Below, in pieces: positions 44,674 through 53,881 of a DNA stretch of 57,032 nucleotides. A program made the position numbers and the translations under genes. The stretch is from NCBI GenBank assembly GCA_036499395.1, contig DASYDW010000021.1, positions 1 to 57,032 of the forward strand. Reading direction: 5' to 3'. Within the stretch, counting starts at the first letter, position 1. Each line of letters starts with the position of its first letter. The stretch is from Pirellulales bacterium. Lineage in GTDB: Bacteria; Planctomycetota; Planctomycetia; Pirellulales; JACPPG01. The notes below the pieces were generated by a model, which ran no database searches, was not told the origin of the DNA, and saw only the letters and a program-made list of their open reading frames with translations.

Positions 44674-46608
44674 ATGTCTAACGATTTGCGAGCATCCGCA
44701 GAAGATTCCAAACCCGGCGTCTCTGCTGCGCTGCAGGACCTCGCGGTCGATCCATCGGACGTTGCGGTTTTGCGCGCGATTGTCGAAGGGACTGTTCAGT
44801 CGACGGGCGAGGCGTTCTTTCAGTCGCTGGTTCGGAATCTGGCCGTTGCGCTCAATGTCAAATACGCCTTTGTCGCGGAATTTGCCGCCGTCAACACCCG
44901 CGTCCGCACATTGGCCTATTGGTTCGATGGCCGGATCTGCGCCAACGTCGAATACGACTTGGATGGGACGCCGTGCGAGGAAGTGGTGCGCGGGGGCCTT
45001 TGTCACCACCAGATAGGCGTAAAGGACCAGTTCCCGCGCGATCTGCCACTGAAGGAACTGGGGATTGAAAGCTACCTGGGCGTGCCACTGCTCGACTCCG
45101 ATGGCGCTGTGCTCGGCCATTTAGCGGTGTTTGACCCACGCCCAATGGACAACGAGCCGAGACGTTTCTCGATCTTTCAGATTTTCGCCGCGCGAGCCGC
45201 GGCGGAACTCGCGCGATTGCGCATCGAGCAAATGCTGCGCGACAACGAAGAGCGTTTCCGCGATCTTTTTGAAGAAGCTCCTATCGCGTACGTCAACGAG
45301 GATCTTGAATCTCGCTTTATCAGCGCCAACCGGGCAGCCATGCGTATCTTGGGTATCCAACCGGATGAGGTGGCGGGCGCCGTCGGTCGGTCGTTTATTC
45401 CGGACACGCCTCACGCGCTACGCCGGTTCCAGGAAGCGTTTGCCTCTGTAGGCAAGGGAACAGACACCAGCGGAGTAGTGCTGGAACTTCGCCGCAGGGA
45501 TAACGGCCAGCCGATCTGGATCCAGTGGTGGTCCAAACCTGACCCCAGCGGAACCTATACTCGCACGATGTTTGTGGACATCACTGAGCGCGTTTTGATG
45601 GAGCAGGAAAAGGCTCGGCTGACTGCTGAGAATGATTACCTGCAGGAAGAAATCAAGTCAGTACACAACTTCGACGAAATCGTCGGCCAAAGTCCCAGCG
45701 TTGCTGCCGTGCTCGATAATGTGCGCTTGGTAGCGCCAACGGACGCGTCCGTGCTGATCTGTGGAGAGACCGGCACTGGCAAGGAACTCATTGCCCGAGC
45801 GATTCACTCCGTGAGCCGGCGTAGTGACAAGCCGTTGATCAAAGTCAATTGCGCGGCGTTGCCAACCGGCCTGGTCGAAAGTGAGCTCTTCGGTCACGAA
45901 AAGGGAGCGTTTACGGGCGCGATCGCCAGGCGCGTCGGACGATTTGAGCTCGCCGACGGCGGAACGATCTTTCTCGACGAGATCGGCGAGTTGCCGCCCG
46001 ACGCTCAGTCCAAATTGCTGCGTGTGCTCCAGGAACGGGAGTTCGAACGGGTAGGTGGGAACACGTCGCTCAAAGTTGACGTGCGGATCATCGCCGCAAC
46101 AAATCGCGACTTGCTCAAGAGCGTTCGCGAAAAGACCTTTCGCGAGGATCTTTATTACCGGCTCAACGTCTTTCCGCTCGTATTGCCACCATTGCGAGAG
46201 CGCAAGGACGATATTCCGCTGTTGGTCCATTTTCTTGTGGGCAAGTTTTCGACGCGCATCGGCAGAAAGATCGAAACCGTTAGTCGCCAGGCGATCGAGC
46301 GACTTCAGTCTTACGATTGGCCGGGCAATATTCGCGAATTAGAAAACATTATCGAACGGGCTGTGATCGTCGCCCCTGGCTCCATGTTGGACATCACTGC
46401 GGATATGCTGGCGCCGCCGACATCCGGTCCGGTCGCCGATGGTCAACTGCTCAGCCTCGAAGATTTCGAGCGGCAACATATCCTCTCGGTGCTCAAGCGC
46501 TCTGACTGGGTCATTGATGGGCCTCGCGGCGCCGCGCTAATTCTCAATCTCCATCCCAATACGCTCCGCAGCCGCATGAAGAAAATGGGAATCAGCCGAG
46601 GTGATTAG
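44674..46608 (+). CDS. Sigma54-dependent transcriptional activator with GAF and PAS domains
   Basis: A 644-residue activator of the FhlA/NorR architecture. GAF domain residues about 35-185 (LNVKYAFVAEFAAVNTRVRT; YLGVPLLDSDGAVLGHLAVF); PAS about 195-310 (FRDLFEEAPIAYVNEDLESR). The AAA+ sigma54 domain is at about 330-565 with Walker A GETGTGKE (365), the sigma54-contact loop GAFTGA, Walker B GGTIFLDEIGELP and the arginine-finger region. A Fis-like HTH ends the protein (RGAALILNLHPNTLRSRMKK). ATG 44674 starts the recognised protein; an earlier frame overlaps the redoxin gene and lacks features. The target promoter is unknown; no -24/-12 site was found nearby. Confidence 0.9.
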   Translation: MSNDLRASAEDSKPGVSAALQDLAVDPSDVAVLRAIVEGTVQSTGEAFFQSLVRNLAVALNVKYAFVAEFAAVNTRVRTLAYWFDGRICANVEYDLDGTPCEEVVRGGLCHHQIGVKDQFPRDLPLKELGIESYLGVPLLDSDGAVLGHLAVFDPRPMDNEPRRFSIFQIFAARAAAELARLRIEQMLRDNEERFRDLFEEAPIAYVNEDLESRFISANRAAMRILGIQPDEVAGAVGRSFIPDTPHALRRFQEAFASVGKGTDTSGVVLELRRRDNGQPIWIQWWSKPDPSGTYTRTMFVDITERVLMEQEKARLTAENDYLQEEIKSVHNFDEIVGQSPSVAAVLDNVRLVAPTDASVLICGETGTGKELIARAIHSVSRRSDKPLIKVNCAALPTGLVESELFGHEKGAFTGAIARRVGRFELADGGTIFLDEIGELPPDAQSKLLRVLQEREFERVGGNTSLKVDVRIIAATNRDLLKSVREKTFREDLYYRLNVFPLVLPPLRERKDDIPLLVHFLVGKFSTRIGRKIETVSRQAIERLQSYDWPGNIRELENIIERAVIVAPGSMLDITADMLAPPTSGPVADGQLLSLEDFERQHILSVLKRSDWVIDGPRGAALILNLHPNTLRSRMKKMGISRGD

Positions 46609-46697
46609 GCGGTCCTCCCTGCAACGAGATGGTTCCACGCGCCCCCTTGGGCTGCTGGTTACTGCCCGTAACCTCGGCCAGTTCTCACGGCGTGCAA

Positions 46698-46735
46698 CTC
46701 ACGCTCTATCGTGAGCGCCACGATATTTCGTGGCG
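46698..46735 (+). other. Two adjoining small hairpins after the sigma54 activator
   Basis: CTCACG/CGTGAG (46698-46703, 46710-46715) is followed directly by CGCCACGA/TCGTGGCG (46716-46723, 46728-46735). No T-tract follows. They lie in the 285-base gap before the STAS gene, either ending the activator transcript or structuring the leader of the STAS-sigma transcript. Confidence 0.35.
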
Positions 46736-46893
46736 GCCGTTCGCGAAGGCCTTTGGCGGCAGTGTGCCGTTCTATCGCTCGGCACCTCGCTAAGTGTCGG
46801 CCTTCGTTTGGTTTGGGAATTGAGTTTCATTTTCGCTTTGGGAGCGGCACGACCTGTGCGTTATGGGCCCGGCAAACACTAGCGAGATTTGCC

Positions 46894-47169
46894 ATGCTAC
46901 GAATTACGCAGCTCCCTGTCTCCGCTCCGGCCCGTGCCTTCAGGCTTGAGGGAAAACTCGTCGGCCCCTGGCTCGAAGAGCTGCGCCAGGCATGCGGCAC
47001 AAATCCCGACTTACTTTCGATCCTGAGCCTTGACCTTTCAGGCATGAGGTTTGTCGACGAGGCCGGCGCCAAGTACCTTCGAAGCCTGGTGGGGCAAGGC
47101 GTGCAGATTACGAATTGCTCTTCCTTCGTCATCGAGCTGCTCAAGGCGCCCGTGAAGGAGGCGTCATGA
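46894..47169 (+). CDS. STAS-domain (anti-sigma antagonist-like) protein
   Basis: A 91-residue protein. The STAS fold is suggested by AFRLEGKLVGPWLEELRQAC, then ILSLDLSGMRFVDEAGAKYL, the strand-turn-helix where antagonists carry their phosphorylatable Ser or Thr; here the turn has Asp-Glu-Ala-Gly rather than Ser-Ser-Gly, so phosphorylation at that site seems lost. The last part is GVQITNCSSFVIELLK. ATG 46894 gives the domain without extension. Its stop overlaps the start of the ECF sigma gene (ATGA). It may modulate that sigma factor or a partner kinase; similar STAS-ECF pairs are seen in planctomycetes. Confidence 0.7.
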   Translation: MLRITQLPVSAPARAFRLEGKLVGPWLEELRQACGTNPDLLSILSLDLSGMRFVDEAGAKYLRSLVGQGVQITNCSSFVIELLKAPVKEAS

Positions 47170-47840
47170 ACGGTGAGTCAAAAAAGGCGGACGCTCGCAC
47201 TTCCGCTGCAGCGGCTGATACGGTGGCTGAACCGTGGAACGAGGAAAAAAGACTGCTCGGTCAGCTTCGTGAGGGCAACGCCGCTGCCTACGAAATCCTG
47301 GTACGGCAGCAGAGCGGTCGCATGTTGGCGGTTGCTCGCCGGATGCTGATGTGTGAATCAGACGCCCACGACGCCGTTCAAGACGCCTTCTTGTCCGCCT
47401 TCAAGAGCATTAAGACCTTCACCGGTGATTCGTCGATTGGAACCTGGTTGCACCGAATCGTTGTCAACGCTTGTCTGATGAAACTACGGTCGCGCAACGG
47501 CCGGTCTTATGTCTCGATCGAGGATCTATTGCCGGCGTTCGACGCGACGGGCCATCATGTGCGGCGCGTTTCGAAATGGACTGCCTCGCCCGACGAGTTG
47601 CTTGCTCGTTCCGAATTGTGCTCGCAGGTGCGAGCGATCATCGAGGGGCTGCCGGACTCGCATCGCAGCGTCCTCTGGCTCCGCGATATCGAGGAGATCG
47701 ATACGGAACACACTGCGGAGATCCTTGATATTTCCCCCGGGGCTGTGAAAGTACGACTTCATCGCGCCCGCCAAGCGCTGCGTGCGCTCTTAGAACCTCT
47801 GGTCTGCAGCGAACCGGGAATGCTGACGGTTCATCAATAG
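47166..47840 (+). CDS. ECF-type RNA polymerase sigma factor 1
   Basis: A 224-residue sigma70-family protein. Region 2 is LVRQQSGRMLAVARRMLM and SDAHDAVQDAFLSAFKSIKT; region 4 is LPDSHRSVLWLRDIEEIDTE followed by AEILDISPGAVKVRLHRARQ. The linker of about 55 residues between them is longer than usual and includes YVSIEDLLPAFDATGH. ATG 47166 overlaps the STAS stop. No anti-sigma gene with a membrane segment follows; the zf-HC2 protein at 39715 is the only anti-sigma-like candidate of the redox cluster. Target genes unknown. Confidence 0.9.
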   Translation: MNGESKKADARTSAAAADTVAEPWNEEKRLLGQLREGNAAAYEILVRQQSGRMLAVARRMLMCESDAHDAVQDAFLSAFKSIKTFTGDSSIGTWLHRIVVNACLMKLRSRNGRSYVSIEDLLPAFDATGHHVRRVSKWTASPDELLARSELCSQVRAIIEGLPDSHRSVLWLRDIEEIDTEHTAEILDISPGAVKVRLHRARQALRALLEPLVCSEPGMLTVHQ

Positions 47841-47907
47841 GAGTGTCGCTGATCAACAGTCGGCGTTTCGATTTTGCAGCACTCAACGATTTACATGGAG
47901 GATCTCG

Positions 47908-47991
47908 TGGCAAAACTTACTGGAAAGGTCGCGGTCATCACTGGCAGAAGAAGCGGCATCGGCCTGGCAACGGCAAAGAAGTGGACATGAA
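47908..47991 (+). pseudogene. Short-chain dehydrogenase N-terminal fragment A
   Basis: Preceded by GGAGG, a GTG-started frame reads AKLTGKVAVITGRRSGIGLA then TAKKWT and a TGA. TGRRSGIG is the TGxxxGIG NAD(P)-binding motif of short-chain dehydrogenases. Nothing of the remaining 220 residues follows. It is a relic of about 27 codons; fragment B at 48672 covers the same part of the family, so the two are separate copies rather than halves of one gene. Confidence 0.7.
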
Positions 47992-48066
47992 GATTGAAGC
48001 AAAGATGGCCAGGGAAACTAAGCGTCAACTGACCACAATCAAACCGAAACGAAGAAGAGAGACGAT

Positions 48067-48624
48067 ATGACACCCGCTACCGAATCACTACAACTTCAGC
48101 CGCTGACCTTGCAGACGGCTCCCGAGGCCTCTAAGCCAGTACTGGAAGATATCCAGAAGAGATTTGGCTTCATTCCGAACTTAATGGCGACGTTCGCGAA
48201 TTCACCTGCTGTACTGAAGGGCTATCTGGCGCTAGAGGCTGAGTACCAGAAGACCTTCACGCCCGTCGAGCGCCAGGCGATCCTTCTGACGGCTAGCGTG
48301 GAGAACTCATGTGGCTACTGCACCGCCGCGCACTCCACAATCCTTAAGGGCGTACTGAAGGTTCCGGCCGATGTGGTTGCCGCCATCCGGGCCGGGCGAT
48401 CCACCGGTAATCTCAAGCACGATGCCCTGATCGCTCTGACGCGTGAGGTCGTGCGCGAGCGTGGTCATGTAAGCCAAGAGACCATCGGGAAATTTCTCGG
48501 GGCTGGTTACCGTCAGGAGCAGGTGATCGAGGTGTTGCTTGGAGTGGCGTTGAAGACCATCAGCAATTACCTGGACCATATCGCCCCGACGCCCGTCGAT
48601 GCCGCCTTCGCCGCCGAAAAGTAA
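48067..48624 (+). CDS. Carboxymuconolactone decarboxylase/AhpD-like protein
   Basis: A 185-residue all-helical protein with the AhpD-type active site: VENSCGYCTAAHSTILKG, that is C-x2-C-x3-H with an upstream glutamate. The N-terminal RFGFIPNLMATFANSPAVLK is typical of peroxidase-related CMD proteins. Such proteins reduce peroxides or peroxiredoxins through the CxxC pair, or decarboxylate lactones. It lies between two decayed dehydrogenase N-termini; CMD and short-chain dehydrogenase genes often neighbour each other. A purine-rich site precedes the ATG. Probably expressed alone. Confidence 0.85.
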   Translation: MTPATESLQLQPLTLQTAPEASKPVLEDIQKRFGFIPNLMATFANSPAVLKGYLALEAEYQKTFTPVERQAILLTASVENSCGYCTAAHSTILKGVLKVPADVVAAIRAGRSTGNLKHDALIALTREVVRERGHVSQETIGKFLGAGYRQEQVIEVLLGVALKTISNYLDHIAPTPVDAAFAAEK

Positions 48625-48671
48625 GGCACCGCTCAAATCCACGAAAGATGAGCCCGCCAATGAAGAAGTGA

Positions 48672-48866
48672 GAAGGAACAATCGCTGTTGTGGCCGACGG
48701 CAATTGAGGTATTGGCTCGGCAACGGCCAAGTTATTGCGCCAGGCTGGAGCGAGAGTCGCGGTCTCAAGGCCGGAGCAAGACGCGCTGATGGCCGCCGCC
48801 AAGGAGATCAGCGGGGGAATCGGAATCGCTGGCTACAGAGATGTTCTGAACCTGGCGCGAATATGC
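48672..48866 (+). pseudogene. Short-chain dehydrogenase N-terminal fragment B
   Basis: The frame reads GTIAVVADGN, a TGA stop at 48705-48707, then GIGSATAKLLRQAGARVAVS and PEQDALMAAAKEISGGIGIA. This is the start of a short-chain dehydrogenase (beta1, glycine loop, helix, beta2), with the Ser of the NSGIG motif replaced by the stop. The catalytic Ser-Tyr-Lys part is missing. Together with fragment A this shows two lost dehydrogenase copies flanking the AhpD-like gene. Confidence 0.7.
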
Positions 48867-49025
48867 CACTGCAATTCAAAGAGGAGAAGCAGAATGTCTC
48901 GTTCGATTAAGAAAGCGCTGTCCCAACGAGTCGGGTTTGACCTGGCTCGCGGGCGTGAGGGAAGGACGTGGAGTTGTCGCCCAGAGACAACGCCGCAGCA
49001 CTTGGTCCAGCAATTGCGCGGATCT

Positions 49026-52000
49026 CTAGCCGCATTTGCCAGTGATTGTGAAGGCAGCCCAAATCAGCGGGGGCGCTGCCTGGTACTTCTCCCGCAGCCG
49101 TTTGATTGCGGCCAATTGCGCGTTACGCAATGCCGCAGGCTTCGTTCGCCCGGCAGCTAATTGCGCGAAGAAGTCACTCATCTGCAAATTTGCTTCATCC
49201 ACTAGCACGGGCCATAACGTTGCGACGACTGCTTGGGCCCCCGCTAATTGAAACGCCTGCCTGGTGCCAGCCACGCCTTCGCCAGTGCGCACATCGCCTA
49301 CCCCTGTGTCACAGGCACTAAGCACGACCAGTTCCGTACCACGAAGGTCAAGGCCCAAGATCTCCATGCCGGTCAGAATGCCGTCGTCCCCTTTGATGGA
49401 ATTGCGCCAATTACAACCGGCCAATAGGACACCGCAACGCAGGAGCGGGTTGTCCGGTGGCGCCTGCGACGCCTGGTCCAGGCCGCCGAGCGCCGTCGTA
49501 GTGGCAATGGACTCGGGACGGATCGGTGCCTCGAAGAAACCATGTGTCGCCAATAGTAAGACCTGCGGTCCGTGAACCGACTTCACTAGCGGTTCGAGTG
49601 CGCGGTCGCGTTCCAGGACTGCGACTTTTTTTCCCGTATAAGCGGCCAGCTTAGGAGAGACCGCTTGAACCTGCTTCGCGAATTCTTCAAGAGGTTGCCC
49701 CAAACGCGCCGTAGGAGGCTTGAGTCGCACATTCTCCGTTTTGGCGGGCCCGGGAACCTTCGAACCGGCACGTACAAGTTGCTCGATTTTGCGAGCATCT
49801 TCCGGCGGCAAATCAAAATTCGGGTTTGCCACGATCAAAGGCTGGTTTGACGGTCGCTTCGCCTTTGGCACAATCAAATCGCGACCACTCACCAGGTACG
49901 TGATATCGTAATTCTCGACTAGAAAACCTCCGTCCGACGCCAGCAACGAGGCCCACGGGACAAGCCATAAGCCCCGATCCGGGCTGATTAGCAGATGTTT
50001 CGCCACGCCCAGTTCTCGTTCAATGGGTTGCAGAACGAGCTGAGACAAGCGGCGCAGCGCGAGATCAGAAAGTGCAATCGCGCGTTTGTCGATCGGTTTC
50101 AGCTTGCCCGTTTGCTCGTCGACCACGAACACGGACTTGATCGCAACTCGCCATGCGACGACGGCCTTGTCGATCGCGTCGGCATCTCCCAGGTCGAGTA
50201 GCTTGACTTCTCCCTTACCGGATGCAGGGATAATCCACGCGGCATAGCGGACGGCGCGAACACCATCGGCAGGATCCTTGAAGTTTTCCGATCGAATCCA
50301 CGCAATATCGACCAGAATCTCATCAGCAGCCAAAGCGCCGCGCACTCGGTTGACATCGACCCATTGCGATGCCTGTAGCGACTGGCTCCCTGCGCGGGCC
50401 AGTCGCCGCGAGAGATCCTCTTCAGCCTTTGCCAGTTTTTCTTCACGTGCCTTGTCGGCCCCACCCGTGAACGTCAGCCGGGCTCGCTCGCCGCGCAACT
50501 GCACGAGTGATTTTGTGATTTCTTTAAGCGTCGGATCGCTGCCCTCGCGCGCACGCACGGTCCGCTCGGCCAGAACTTCCTGCCCGAGCGCTTTGCCATT
50601 AAGCACCCAATTGGCGGATAGTGCGGCGATCGAGGGGTTTTGTCGCAACTGCAGGGCCAACGCGAGAGACGTGTAGTACGCAGGGAATTCATGCTGCTTG
50701 AGGTAGAAAAGCTGGTCACGCTCTGATAGCGTCGCGAGGGTCGCGCTGGTACGTCGCCGGGCAGCGCGACGGCCGCGTTCCGCATACTGCACTGCGCCAC
50801 GCCAATCCTCATTAGCTGCGCTGAATCTCGCCAAAGACAAATAGGTTGTCACTGCATCCGGATCGTTCTCGCCAAACTGCTTCTTTCCCAAGGAGAGCGC
50901 TTGCTGAAAGCTATCGATCGCCTCGGCATACTTCGACTGACAGCCCAGTGCGTACCCCAGGTTTTTCAAGCCGTTGATCAATTCTGGATGATCCTTCGAG
51001 GCGGTCTCGCGACGAATTGCCAATTCTTCTTCGAAACACGCTTGGGCTTTGGCATAATCATGCATCAAAGAATGGGCGCGGCCTAAGGAATCGAGCGCAT
51101 TTGCAGTTTTACGGTGCCGATTACCCAGCAGTTTACGACGCAATGCCAGGGATAATTCCAATTGTTCTCTCGCGCGTTCGAACTCTCGCTCATCGAGAAG
51201 GAAGCCGCCATATTCATAGTGCAAAAACGCCGCGTCGGAATCTTCAGGGTTGCCCATCTCTTTTTGAATTTGCAGGGCCTCTTCAAACTCGCGACCTGCC
51301 GATTTCTGATCGCCAATCGCACTATAAACCGATGCCAACGATGTACGTAAATAGATCGTCTTCGCATTTCGCGGTCCGTAAAGAGATATGGTCGCCGCCA
51401 GGCCGCGTTCAAAACTCAAGCGGGCGGCCGCAAATTCGCGAAGATTGAGTTGGAGGGTTCCCTGATCCGACCATGCTTTTGCTGCTTCAGCGCTGGTCGC
51501 ACCGTATGCCTTGATGGTGCTTGCCAAGCCCTGCTCGACGTAAGCCCGGGCCTTGCCATAATCTCCGAGCAAACTCAGTACAATCGATAGATTCGATTGC
51601 AGCAGAGCCGTTGTGACGGGCTTCGGGTGTTTCACGTTGCAGAGGGCGAGCGCCGCTTCGTATTTCTCCCGCGCGGCCGCGTAGGAGCGCGACTGAAACA
51701 TCAAATCGCCGCGCTCGATCAAAGACGCGACTTCGACCGGATTCCTTGCATCCTCTCCGACAGTGACCTTGGGGTTCGCGGTTTTCAGTCGATCGACGGC
51801 AGCCTGGGAATCATCCAAGTGAATCCGCGTATAATCCAGACGCTTTATCGCCGCGATCGTATCGGAGTGATTCTCTCCCTGCACTTCCGTGCGAATCGCG
51901 ACGGCACGCTCCAGATATCGCCGAGCCTCCGCGTAGTTTTCTGACTTCGCCAGCAAGTTCCCGATGTACTGCGCTTCGTTCGCCACTTCGATCGATTTCT

Positions 52001-52505
52001 GCCCGGCGACTTCTTCGTAGATGGCTAGCGATTCTTTATGGCATTCCAGGGCCTCGGGGAATTTTTGCTGCCTGCCCAGAGTATTTCCCAAATTCTGCAG
52101 CGACAGCGCCGTATAGGCGTGTTTATCGCCGAGCACCTTCCGGCGAATCGCAAGCGCCTCGCGGTTGAACTGGCAGGCCTGCTCGTATTTCCTCAGGCAG
52201 CTGTAGCAATACGCCAGTTGATGGATCGCCAGCGCCGTCTCCGCATCGTCATTACCGAACAATTCGCGGCAGACTTTGACGGCCTCTTGGGCGATTGGCA
52301 GCGCTTCTTCGGGCTTTTTTTGAGCGATCAGGGCCGATAGCGAAGCCATCAGCTCCTTTTCCTTGTCAACGAGCGCCTGCCGATTCGAGCCAGACGTCGA
52401 TGCTGCTGGTGCGACGTCTTCTGCCGCGTTTGACAGTTGCCCGCCTGCCGCGCTAATCGCCAAAACGATGGCCAGATACACGACCCACCAGTTACGTCGC
52501 CTCAT
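49026..52505 (-). CDS. Exported TPR-CHAT protein (caspase-like protease domain)
   Basis: A 1159-residue protein with a signal peptide (WVVYLAIVLAISAAGG, cleavage near SNAAE). Residues about 50-640 are TPR/kinesin-light-chain-like repeats (ALAIHQLAYCYSCLRKYEQA; ALSLQNLGNTLGRQQKFPEA; GLKNLGYALGCQSKYAEAID). Residues about 820-1155 are the CHAT domain, a caspase/separase clan protease: the catalytic His in LLLATHGFFEAP (about 986) and Cys in VVLSACDTGVGDVRTGEG (about 1060) are both present, so it may be active. CHAT-TPR proteins process partner proteins in signalling or defence; this one is predicted to act outside the cytoplasm. No effector gene is adjacent on the same strand. Confidence 0.88.
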   Translation of the reverse strand: MRRRNWWVVYLAIVLAISAAGGQLSNAAEDVAPAASTSGSNRQALVDKEKELMASLSALIAQKKPEEALPIAQEAVKVCRELFGNDDAETALAIHQLAYCYSCLRKYEQACQFNREALAIRRKVLGDKHAYTALSLQNLGNTLGRQQKFPEALECHKESLAIYEEVAGQKSIEVANEAQYIGNLLAKSENYAEARRYLERAVAIRTEVQGENHSDTIAAIKRLDYTRIHLDDSQAAVDRLKTANPKVTVGEDARNPVEVASLIERGDLMFQSRSYAAAREKYEAALALCNVKHPKPVTTALLQSNLSIVLSLLGDYGKARAYVEQGLASTIKAYGATSAEAAKAWSDQGTLQLNLREFAAARLSFERGLAATISLYGPRNAKTIYLRTSLASVYSAIGDQKSAGREFEEALQIQKEMGNPEDSDAAFLHYEYGGFLLDEREFERAREQLELSLALRRKLLGNRHRKTANALDSLGRAHSLMHDYAKAQACFEEELAIRRETASKDHPELINGLKNLGYALGCQSKYAEAIDSFQQALSLGKKQFGENDPDAVTTYLSLARFSAANEDWRGAVQYAERGRRAARRRTSATLATLSERDQLFYLKQHEFPAYYTSLALALQLRQNPSIAALSANWVLNGKALGQEVLAERTVRAREGSDPTLKEITKSLVQLRGERARLTFTGGADKAREEKLAKAEEDLSRRLARAGSQSLQASQWVDVNRVRGALAADEILVDIAWIRSENFKDPADGVRAVRYAAWIIPASGKGEVKLLDLGDADAIDKAVVAWRVAIKSVFVVDEQTGKLKPIDKRAIALSDLALRRLSQLVLQPIERELGVAKHLLISPDRGLWLVPWASLLASDGGFLVENYDITYLVSGRDLIVPKAKRPSNQPLIVANPNFDLPPEDARKIEQLVRAGSKVPGPAKTENVRLKPPTARLGQPLEEFAKQVQAVSPKLAAYTGKKVAVLERDRALEPLVKSVHGPQVLLLATHGFFEAPIRPESIATTTALGGLDQASQAPPDNPLLRCGVLLAGCNWRNSIKGDDGILTGMEILGLDLRGTELVVLSACDTGVGDVRTGEGVAGTRQAFQLAGAQAVVATLWPVLVDEANLQMSDFFAQLAAGRTKPAALRNAQLAAIKRLREKYQAAPPLIWAAFTITGKCG

Positions 52506-52812
52506 TGTCGCCCCATCGCACTGGACCGCGCCTGAAATCGCATCGTATCGAATGCACGCGCCGCCACGTCCAGGAGCCTGCCCGATGGCGCCATGCGATA
52601 CAGATCGATGACGTTATTTATAAGAAAAACGTTATCGTAACAGGGAAGGTTGGTCGGTGCGACGGGCGGTCGACCAAATTGTATTAGCGTCGCTTACGCC
52701 AATCGCGGCTGGCTACCGACATTATATTATTCGTTAAAGTCGGTCACGTCGCCGACAGCCGGCGATTTTGCGGCTCTTAACGCTCCCGTGCCCATGAAAG
52801 GACCACTCGCCG
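52506..52812. other. Divergent intergenic region
   Basis: This 307-base region lies between the CHAT gene and the dioxygenase gene. It is AT-richer near 52610-52640, where ACGTTAT occurs twice (about 52612 and 52629). Promoters for both genes are expected; no gene or clear -35/-10 pair is seen. Confidence 0.35.
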
Positions 52813-53658
52813 ATGAGCCATTACTTCACCGAGGCACAGCTTCGCGCCATGGCCGAAGAGTTCCAGGTCCAAGGCTATCTACGTATCGAGGAGGCGCTAA
52901 GCGCTGAGCAGGTCGCCCGATTTGAAGAGGCCGTGGCGCGCCACCGCCGAGAGTATCCCGAGGATTGGATCGAGCTTAGCGATTCCTTTTGTGAAGGAAC
53001 GAACATTCTTCCGCGCACGGCAGATTTTGACGAAGCAATCGAGAATCCTAAAACGCTCGACGTCCTCCGCGCGATCCTCGGAGAGGGTATTACGTTCGAA
53101 GAATTCGCGATCATGATCCGCAATCCCACAGAGAACTTGCAGGAGGTAAAAGGGTGGCATCGCGATCTGATCCGGGAGTACCATCGGCGTCACGAAATCG
53201 AGGCTGTATCGATCCTCATGTTTCTCACCGACGTCAAATCCACGGACCACTGCTTCACGATCGTTCCCGAAAGCCACGACCGGCTGTTGGATCTCGATCC
53301 GGTCGACGTGGCAGCCGATGCGGGCGTTGATGTGATCGGACCAGCCGGAACCGCCGTCATCTTTCACGCTCGGGCCATCCACAATGCCCGGCTCAAGGCC
53401 CACAGCACGCAGCGCCGCACGTTGCAGGCTTACTTCGCACAGCGAGGGGACCAGCGCACCGCCGAATGGTCGGAGATTCCGCCCAGGCTGTACACGAAAC
53501 AAGACCCGACGCTGCCGCCGCACTTGTATTCGAAATGGAACGTGCGCAACATCCTTGACGGTGTCGGGAGACGACCACCGGACATCGCCCCCGACCTGCC
53601 GCTGGCGGAGGTCATTCGCGAAGTTCAGCGGCGCGGACGAGAAAAAATGCGCGCGTGA
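52813..53658 (+). CDS. Phytanoyl-CoA dioxygenase (PhyH) family protein
   Basis: A 281-residue Fe(II)/2-oxoglutarate oxygenase. The double-stranded beta-helix carries HxD in KGWHRDLIREYH (His about 115), the distal His in VIFHARAIHNARLKAH (about 189), and Arg in STQRRTLQAYF for 2-oxoglutarate. Homologues hydroxylate small metabolites such as phytanoyl-CoA, ectoine or halogenated natural products; the substrate is not predictable. AAGGA lies before the ATG. It stands alone. A 220-base gap separates it from the PEP-CTERM gene on the other strand. Confidence 0.88.
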   Translation: MSHYFTEAQLRAMAEEFQVQGYLRIEEALSAEQVARFEEAVARHRREYPEDWIELSDSFCEGTNILPRTADFDEAIENPKTLDVLRAILGEGITFEEFAIMIRNPTENLQEVKGWHRDLIREYHRRHEIEAVSILMFLTDVKSTDHCFTIVPESHDRLLDLDPVDVAADAGVDVIGPAGTAVIFHARAIHNARLKAHSTQRRTLQAYFAQRGDQRTAEWSEIPPRLYTKQDPTLPPHLYSKWNVRNILDGVGRRPPDIAPDLPLAEVIREVQRRGREKMRA

Positions 53659-53881
53659 AAGGGTACAGTCATCGCCAGCGGTGACCCACTTCATCGCGAA
53701 CGAAGGCCATAGCGAACGACAAGGGCGCGAACTCCGCACCGAGACAATGGCCGCGCTTGGTACGCTTAGAGGTGATGTGCCGTGAGTTATCTATATCTCG
53801 AAGAACGCCCCTTCGATCAGCTTGGTCGTGGAGAAAGGCGGCGAAATGTCGGGTGGACCCGAGTCGAAATGTGCTGATCTC

